The notes under the pieces are model-generated. The model had not been told where the DNA came from. It did no database searches and saw only the letters and a program-made list of their open reading frames with translations. Shown here in pieces: positions 56,763 through 64,000 of a DNA stretch of 64,000 nt. Origin of the DNA: Tropicimonas marinistellae. Its GTDB lineage: Bacteria; Pseudomonadota; Alphaproteobacteria; Rhodobacterales; Rhodobacteraceae. Location of the stretch: the NCBI RefSeq assembly GCF_001509585.1, contig NZ_LNCI01000005.1, positions 124,001 to 188,000 on the forward strand. Reading direction: 5' to 3'. Positions within the stretch are counted from its first letter, which is position 1. Every line of letters begins with the position of its first letter. Both the position numbers and the translations under genes were made by a program.

Positions 56763-56852
56763 GGAGAGGTGCCGGAGTGGTCGAACGGGGCGGTCTCGAA
56801 AACCGTTGTGGGTGCAAGCCCACCCAGGGTTCGAATCCCTGTCTCTCCGCCA
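56763..56852 (+). tRNA. tRNA-Ser (anticodon CGA)
   Basis: A 90-base type II tRNA. The acceptor stem GGAGAGG pairs with TCTCTCC, the discriminator is G and CCA is encoded. The anticodon arm is GCGGT-CTCGAAA-ACCGT, giving anticodon CGA for UCG codons. A long variable arm (GTGGGTGCAAGCCCAC) and the T arm CAGGGTTCGAATCCCTG are complete. The gene stands immediately before the N-ATPase region and is a typical type of island insertion site. Confidence 0.96.
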
Positions 56853-56853
56853 T

Positions 56854-56877
56854 AGAAACTTATATGTTTCTGTTTTT
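56854..56877 (+). terminator. Terminator of tRNA-Ser
   Basis: AGAAAC-TTATAT-GTTTCT followed by GTTTTT, beginning two bases after the CCA end. Confidence 0.82.
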
Positions 56878-59401
<2,524 letters not shown>

Positions 59402-59405
<4 letters not shown>

Positions 59406-59686
59406 CCGAAGACCCTGACCGCACGGACCATCTCGCGGAAGCCGCGCGCCGCTCGGAAGAACGCGACAGGCTGGGGCGCGAAACCCCAGAACCGTCACTC
59501 GGTGCCCGTCTCGGCCAGATCGGTATTCTCGGCTGGGCGATCGTGACGCCAATTCTGCTCGGCGTTGTTCTGGGACGCCTCGCCGACAAGCAATTCGCGA
59601 CCGGCATCACGCTGACCGCCGCGGCGATTTTCGTCGGCGCCGCAATTGGCCTGCATGCCGCATGGAAATGGATGCACCGGCAATGA
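59402..59686 (+). CDS. atpQ: N-type ATPase accessory subunit AtpQ
   Basis: A 94-residue protein with a charged N-terminus and two membrane segments (IGILGWAIVTPILLGVVLG and GITLTAAAIFVGAAIGLHAA). It corresponds to AtpQ, an AtpI-like protein found only in N-ATPase operons and thought to help assemble the c ring or handle cations such as Mg2+. Start ATGA-overlaps atpC. Confidence 0.87.
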
Positions 59687-59955
59687 CCCAGGCACTTGTT
59701 CATTTCCTTCTCGGCTTTGGCCTCGGCGTTGCCGCGGGTTACGTGCATTTCGCCTCGCTCAAACGGGTGACGCGATTGTTCCTGGTTGGTGCGCATCTGT
59801 GGCGCGCCGTGGGCCTCCAACTTGCGCGCCTCGCGGCGTTAGCCGCACTCATGGTGGCGCTCGCCCTTCTCGGCGTCAGCGCGCTCCTCGCCGGGATGAT
59901 CGGTGTCATCGTGGCGCGCGAGATCGTGCTGCGCCGCGTTCGAAAGGGACCATGA
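59683..59955 (+). CDS. atpR: N-type ATPase accessory subunit AtpR
   Basis: A 90-residue protein with three hydrophobic segments (LVHFLLGFGLGVAAGYVHFAS, ALAALMVALALLG, SALLAGMIGVIVAREIV). It matches AtpR, the second N-ATPase-specific small membrane protein; conserved basic residues near its ends are thought to interact with the c-ring carboxylates. It overlaps atpQ and atpB by four bases each. Confidence 0.87.
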   Translation: MTQALVHFLLGFGLGVAAGYVHFASLKRVTRLFLVGAHLWRAVGLQLARLAALAALMVALALLGVSALLAGMIGVIVAREIVLRRVRKGP

Positions 59956-60653
59956 TGGACAGCCCGCTTTCCCTCGACACGCTCTTCCACATCGGCCCGG
60001 TTCCGATCACCGCGCCGGTCTTGGTGAGTTGGGCGATCATCATCGCGCTCGGCCTCTTTTCCATCCTGTCGACACGGCATCTTTCGCTCCTGCCGGGGAA
60101 AACACAGACGGTTTTGGAGCTCTTCGTTTCCACCATCGACGCCCAGGTGCGCGACACCGTGAACCGCGATCCCGCGCCCTACCGGCCACTGATCGGCACG
60201 ATCTTCCTGTTCGTCCTGATCGCCAATTGCAGCGCCCTTGTTCCCGGGATCGAACCTCCCACGGCGCATCTGGAAACCGACGCTGCCCTCGCCCTCGTCG
60301 TCTTCGCCGCCACCATCGCCTATGGCGTGTCGGGACGCGGGCTCAAAGGGTACCTCGCCACTTTCGCCGAGCCTTCCTGGGTGATGATCCCGCTCAACCT
60401 GGTCGAGCAGATCACCCGCACCTTTTCGCTCGTCGTGCGCCTCTTCGGTAATGTGATGAGCGGCGTCTTCGTCGTGGGCATCGTGCTCTCGCTGGCCGGG
60501 CTTTTCGTGCCGATCCCGCTGATGGCGCTCGATCTGCTCACCGGCGCGGTGCAGGCCTATATCTTCGCGGTGCTCGCCACCGTCTTCATCGGCGCTGCCG
60601 CCGGAGAAGCGCCAGGCGAAACACCGCCGTCCCAGGAGGAGAAATCCCCATGA
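59952..60653 (+). CDS. atpB: N-type ATPase Fo subunit a
   Basis: A 233-residue membrane subunit a forming the ion half-channels. The essential stator arginine is in the helix RTFSLVVRLFGNVMSG, followed by the terminal segment GAVQAYIFAVLATVFIGAAA. Short relative to common subunit a, as usual for N-ATPases. Overlaps atpR and atpE by ATGA junctions. Confidence 0.92.
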   Translation: MMDSPLSLDTLFHIGPVPITAPVLVSWAIIIALGLFSILSTRHLSLLPGKTQTVLELFVSTIDAQVRDTVNRDPAPYRPLIGTIFLFVLIANCSALVPGIEPPTAHLETDAALALVVFAATIAYGVSGRGLKGYLATFAEPSWVMIPLNLVEQITRTFSLVVRLFGNVMSGVFVVGIVLSLAGLFVPIPLMALDLLTGAVQAYIFAVLATVFIGAAAGEAPGETPPSQEEKSP

Positions 60654-60898
60654 CCGAAAACCTTATCCCGATCGTCTCGATTCTCGCCGCCGCGCTCGCC
60701 GTGAGCTTCGGCGCCATCGGTCCCGCGCTTGCGGAGGGCCGCGCGGTGGCGGCCGCTATGGATGCCATTGCTCGCCAGCCCGAGGCGGCCGGCACGCTCA
60801 GCCGTACACTCTTCGTGGGCCTCGCGATGATCGAGACCATGGCCATCTATACCCTGGTGATCGCGTTACTCGTGCTCTTCGCCAACCCGTTCGTGTAA
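60650..60898 (+). CDS. atpE: N-type ATPase Fo subunit c
   Basis: An 82-residue two-helix c subunit. Helix 1 carries P25 and E29 (GPALAEGRA); the loop is ARQPEAAG; helix 2 carries E62, T63 and Y67 (AMIETMAIYTLV). Two carboxylates plus a Thr/Tyr pair resemble the sodium-binding arrangement predicted for N-ATPases, but at least one N-type ring with two carboxylates is reported to bind protons, so the coupling ion is open. Starts in the atpB stop. Confidence 0.93.
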   Translation: MTENLIPIVSILAAALAVSFGAIGPALAEGRAVAAAMDAIARQPEAAGTLSRTLFVGLAMIETMAIYTLVIALLVLFANPFV

Positions 60899-60905
60899 GG
60901 GACAC

Positions 60906-61646
60906 ATGCCCATGACCATCGATTGGTGGACACTGGGACTGCAAACCATCAATGTCCTGATCCTCATCTGGATCCTCGCTCGGTTCCTGTTCAGACCGGT
61001 AACAAAGATCATTGCCGACAGGCAGGCGGCGGCCCATGCGGCATTGGACGAGGCACAGCAGGTGCGCGATGCGGCAAGAGCAGCGCGCGATGAAGCAAAC
61101 GCCGAGGCTGCCGAGATCTCGAGAACCCGGGCGGCGCTTCTGGAAAAGGCGCAGGACGAGGCGACGCAGGCTCGTGAGAAGTTGCTCGCCACGGTCCGAA
61201 TCGAAGCCGAAAGGGCCCGTGCCGACACCCGTGCCGAACTGGAACAAATGCGCGGAACCGCGAAAACGGCGCTGGCCGAAGACGCCGCCGCGCTCGCAGC
61301 CGACATCGCCGCAAGGCTGATGGGGCGCCTTCCGGACACGGCCCGGGTCGACGGATTTGTCGACGGGCTGGCCAAAGCGGTCGCAGATCTGCCGGAGGCG
61401 ACCCGAACGGGCATCGGCACCGGCGACCCGGTGCGCCTGCGCGCCGCCCGCGCCCTCACCGATGACGAGCAGTTGCGACTGGAGGCGCTGCTGATCGATG
61501 CTCTCGGCCATCCCATCAATCTCGAAATCGAGACTGACGCCGCCTTGATCGCCGGCCTCGAACTTGACGCGCCACATGCCATCATCCGCAACCACTTCCG
61601 CGCCGACCTCGACCGGATCATCGCAGAGGTCACCAGCCATGCCTGA
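60906..61646 (+). CDS. atpF: N-type ATPase stator subunit b with delta-like C-terminus
   Basis: A 246-residue stator subunit: one N-terminal membrane helix ([21 protein letters not shown]), a long charged coiled coil (about 35-145), then a C-terminal domain (about 150-246, with [21 protein letters not shown]) that resembles subunit delta. The operon has no atpH, consistent with N-ATPases in which b supplies the delta role. AAGG precedes ATG 60906. It overlaps atpA by eight bases. Confidence 0.9.
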   Translation: MPMTIDWWTLGLQTINVLILIWILARFLFRPVTKIIADRQAAAHAALDEAQQVRDAARAARDEANAEAAEISRTRAALLEKAQDEATQAREKLLATVRIEAERARADTRAELEQMRGTAKTALAEDAAALAADIAARLMGRLPDTARVDGFVDGLAKAVADLPEATRTGIGTGDPVRLRAARALTDDEQLRLEALLIDALGHPINLEIETDAALIAGLELDAPHAIIRNHFRADLDRIIAEVTSHA

Positions 61647-63156
61647 CCATCCGCTCGCTCCCGATTGGCTCGACAGGAGCCGCGCGCGCCTCGCTGCAAC
61701 TGCACTTGCGCCCGAAGCGGAAGCGGTCGGCCGTGTCGTGCGCGTGGCCGACGGCATCGCCAGGGTGACCGGGCTTCCGGATGTCGCGCTCGGCGCACTG
61801 CTGCGCTTCGAAGGCGGACAACACGGTTTCGCCCAGGCCCTTGACCGCGATGCGTTCGACGTCGTGCTGCTCGATGATGCGAATGCCGTGGTGGCGGGCG
61901 ACCGGCTGAGCGATACCGGTGCGGTGCTGCGCGTGCCGGTCGGTGAGGCACTGCTCGGCCGTGTCGTCGATCCGCTGGGCCGGCCCCTCGACGGCGGCCC
62001 TGCGATCGATTCCGCCGAGACGCGCCCGGTCGAACGCCCTGCGCCGTCGATCATCGAACGGGACCTGGTTTCGGCCCCGGTCGAGACCGGCGTGCTGGTG
62101 ATCGACAGCCTGTTCGCGGTTGGGCGTGGTCAACGCGAACTCCTCGTCGGCGACCGCGCCACCGGCAAAACCGCCCTCGCGGTCGATACGATCATCAACC
62201 AGAAAAACTCCGACATCATCTCGGTCTATGTCGCAATCGGTCAGCGGGCGACCGCCGTCGAACGCGTGATCGCGGCAGTGCGGGAGCACGGCGATCCCGG
62301 CCGCTGCATCGTCGTCGTCGGTAGTGCGGCCGATGCGCCGGGCTTGCAGTGGATCGCGCCCTTCGCCGGCATGACGATGGCGGAGTATTTTCGGGACCGG
62401 GGCGGCCACGCGCTGATTGTACTGGACGATCTCTCCAAACATGCCGCGACCCACCGTGAACTGGCGCTGTTGACACGCGAACCGCCTGGGCGCGAAGCCT
62501 ATCCGGGGGATATCTTCTACCTTCACGCGCGTCTGCTCGAACGGGCCGCGAAGCTGTCGTCCGAGTGTGGCGGCGGTTCGCTCACCGCGCTGCCCATCGC
62601 CGAAACCGATGCCGGCAACCTTTCTGCCTATATCCCCACCAACCTGATCTCGATCACCGATGGGCAGATCGTATTCGACACCCACCTATTCGCGGCTGGC
62701 CAGCGCCCTGCAGTCAATGTCGGCCTGTCGGTTAGCCGGGTTGGCGGCAAGGCCCAGGCACAAGCAATGCAGGCCGTGTCGGGCCGGGTCCGGCTCGACT
62801 ACGCGCAGTTTCTCGAGCTCGAAATGTTCACGCGGTTCGGTGGCATCTCCAACGCGCGGGTGTCCGCCCAGATCGTGCGCGGCGAACGCGTCCGGGCATT
62901 GCTGAACCAGCCGCGCTACTGCGGGCTGAGGCTCGTCGACCAGGTTGCCCTGCTTGCCGCGCTCGCCGAGGGCGCTTTGGACGCAGAGATCCCCGGCAGG
63001 CTTCCGGCCCTGCGCACACGCCTGGCCACCTGGCTTGATGCCCATGCGCCCGACGCGGTCGCCGAGGTGCAGGCCGACGGGATGCTCAGGGACGAGGCCC
63101 GCGTGGCGCTGGTGAGCGCCGTTGCGGCGCTGGTCGCCGATGGGGGCATGTCATGA
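61639..63156 (+). CDS. atpA: N-type ATPase F1 alpha subunit
   Basis: A 505-residue non-catalytic alpha subunit. The nucleotide-binding loop is [11 protein letters not shown], followed by [30 protein letters not shown] and the alpha signature SISTTDGQI-like [16 protein letters not shown] with [15 protein letters not shown]. Start at 61639 gives the common N-terminal length. It ATGA-overlaps atpG. Confidence 0.93.
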   Translation: MPDHPLAPDWLDRSRARLAATALAPEAEAVGRVVRVADGIARVTGLPDVALGALLRFEGGQHGFAQALDRDAFDVVLLDDANAVVAGDRLSDTGAVLRVPVGEALLGRVVDPLGRPLDGGPAIDSAETRPVERPAPSIIERDLVSAPVETGVLVIDSLFAVGRGQRELLVGDRATGKTALAVDTIINQKNSDIISVYVAIGQRATAVERVIAAVREHGDPGRCIVVVGSAADAPGLQWIAPFAGMTMAEYFRDRGGHALIVLDDLSKHAATHRELALLTREPPGREAYPGDIFYLHARLLERAAKLSSECGGGSLTALPIAETDAGNLSAYIPTNLISITDGQIVFDTHLFAAGQRPAVNVGLSVSRVGGKAQAQAMQAVSGRVRLDYAQFLELEMFTRFGGISNARVSAQIVRGERVRALLNQPRYCGLRLVDQVALLAALAEGALDAEIPGRLPALRTRLATWLDAHAPDAVAEVQADGMLRDEARVALVSAVAALVADGGMS

Positions 63157-64000
63157 GCGGACGCCTTGCCGATATCGAAACCCGGATCGGCACGGTCCGG
63201 AAACTCGCCGCGGTCGTCGCGGCGATGCGTGGGATCGCCGCCTCGCGCGCACGGGAGGCGCGCGGCCATGTCGCTGGAATCCGCACCTTCGCCGACACGA
63301 TCGGCGAGGCAATCTCGCAGTCGCTCGCACTTCTGCCCGACCAAGGTCGCGACGGTGATCGCGGCAACACGGGGCGTCGGGCAGTCGTGCTTCTGGCGGC
63401 CGAACAGGGCTTCGCTGGCGCGTTCAACGAGACCGTCTTCGACGCCGCGGCGCCGCTGCTCGGCGATCCGCATGAACTGATCCTCGCCGGCGATCGCGGA
63501 TTGATTGTGGCCGAGGAACGCGGTCTCGATGTCGACTGGTCGGCACCGATGATCGCCCATGCAGGTCAGGCCACGAGCCTCGCCGTCCGGATCACGGAGG
63601 CGATATACGAACGCCTCGCAGCAGGGAATGTCACCTGCGTAACTGTCGTCCACGCCGCGCCCGACGGCCCGACAACTGGCGACGTGGTGGTCCGGCCGCT
63701 CGTTCCATTCGACTTTTCCCGCTTCCCTGCGCCCCTCCACGGAGCCGCGCCGCTAATCACCCTGCCCGCCGAAGACCTGCTTACCCGTCTGGCCGAGGAA
63801 TATGTTTTTGCCGAGATCACCGAGGCAATCATGTTGTCCTTCGTCGCCGAGAACGAGGCGCGCACGCGAGCGATGATCGCGGCTCATGACAACGTAAGCA
63901 AATCGCTCGACCAACTCGTCGCTCAATCGCGCCTGTTGCGGCAGGAAGAGATCACGGACGAGATTACCGAACTTGCGACGTCAAGCCTGCCGATCCGTTG
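63153..64000 (+). CDS. atpG: N-type ATPase F1 gamma subunit (partial, runs off the window)
   Basis: About 282 residues are visible and only the last few are missing. The N-terminal helix [29 protein letters not shown] and the C-terminal helix [21 protein letters not shown] with [12 protein letters not shown] form the antiparallel coiled coil of the rotor shaft. The middle ([15 protein letters not shown]) is the Rossmann-like domain. It is divergent from canonical gamma. Last gene of the N-ATPase order. Confidence 0.9.
   Translation, partial: MSGRLADIETRIGTVRKLAAVVAAMRGIAASRAREARGHVAGIRTFADTIGEAISQSLALLPDQGRDGDRGNTGRRAVVLLAAEQGFAGAFNETVFDAAAPLLGDPHELILAGDRGLIVAEERGLDVDWSAPMIAHAGQATSLAVRITEAIYERLAAGNVTCVTVVHAAPDGPTTGDVVVRPLVPFDFSRFPAPLHGAAPLITLPAEDLLTRLAEEYVFAEITEAIMLSFVAENEARTRAMIAAHDNVSKSLDQLVAQSRLLRQEEITDEITELATSSLPIR

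Noticed and set aside
56485-56853. A minus-strand frame starting MAERQGFEPWVGLHPQ across the tRNA gene
   Set aside because: This is the well-known false translation of the antisense of a tRNA-Ser; the tRNA explains it fully.

Overview
This 64 kb window is high-GC chromosomal DNA from an alphaproteobacterium, most probably a Rhodobacterales (Roseobacter-type) bacterium. The evidence is the combination of ChpT next to DUF3553, olsB-olsA, obgE-proB-proA near rplU-rpmA, a class I PHB synthase, Bpt, DUF2852, a pst cluster with long PstC/PstA, and psuK-psuG. There is no rRNA operon, CRISPR array or intact insertion sequence. One tRNA (Ser, CGA) is present.

Layout. 1-4.5 kb: ilvB, a TPR-sulfotransferase gene and ilvN on the minus strand, preceded by a complete transcription attenuator whose 15-residue leader peptide contains ILVLV. 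4.7-8 kb: a secreted DUF3604 protein and a di-heme cytochrome c peroxidase with an FNR-type box. 8-10.4 kb: glyoxalase-like protein, Bpt, RDD protein, DUF2852. 10.7-12.4 kb: an outer-membrane barrel coupled to a di-heme lipoprotein cytochrome. 12.4-18.8 kb: phaC diverging from a two-gene RND efflux system. 18.8-23.9 kb: DoxX/LysR pair, a fucose-isomerase-like/FucU-like divergent pair, and a small cytochrome c. 24.4-30.8 kb: Pho-box-controlled pstSCAB-phoU-phoB without phoR. 31-33 kb: a CBS protein and a SLC13/NhaD-type permease. 33-35.5 kb: an RquA-like enzyme diverging from an orphan LuxR regulator whose gene is flanked by two copies of one operator-like palindrome. 35.5-44.9 kb: rpsB-tsf, cupin, psuK-psuG, DUF502, patatin, 3-hydroxybutyrate dehydrogenase and a YejA-type binding protein. 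45-56.6 kb: olsBA, DUF3553/chpT, proA-proB-obgE, GNAT, a small membrane protein, rpmA-rplU, an OafA-type acyltransferase and a DUF2059 protein. 56.8-64 kb: tRNA-Ser followed by an N-type ATPase operon in the order atpD-C-Q-R-B-E-F-A-G, running off the right edge.

Themes. Respiratory flexibility appears in the FNR-box peroxidase, several c-type cytochromes and the RquA-like protein. Carbon storage appears in phaC, bdhA and a neighbouring patatin. Phosphate limitation appears in the Pho cluster and in ornithine-lipid synthesis. Monovalent-cation handling appears in the permease and the N-ATPase. The most distinctive items are the N-ATPase operon directly behind a tRNA gene, the RquA-like/LuxR locus, the ilv attenuator with a sulfotransferase-like gene inside the ilv unit, and an orphan minus-strand terminator at 42953-42980 that ends an unexplained low-GC transcript or gene remnant.
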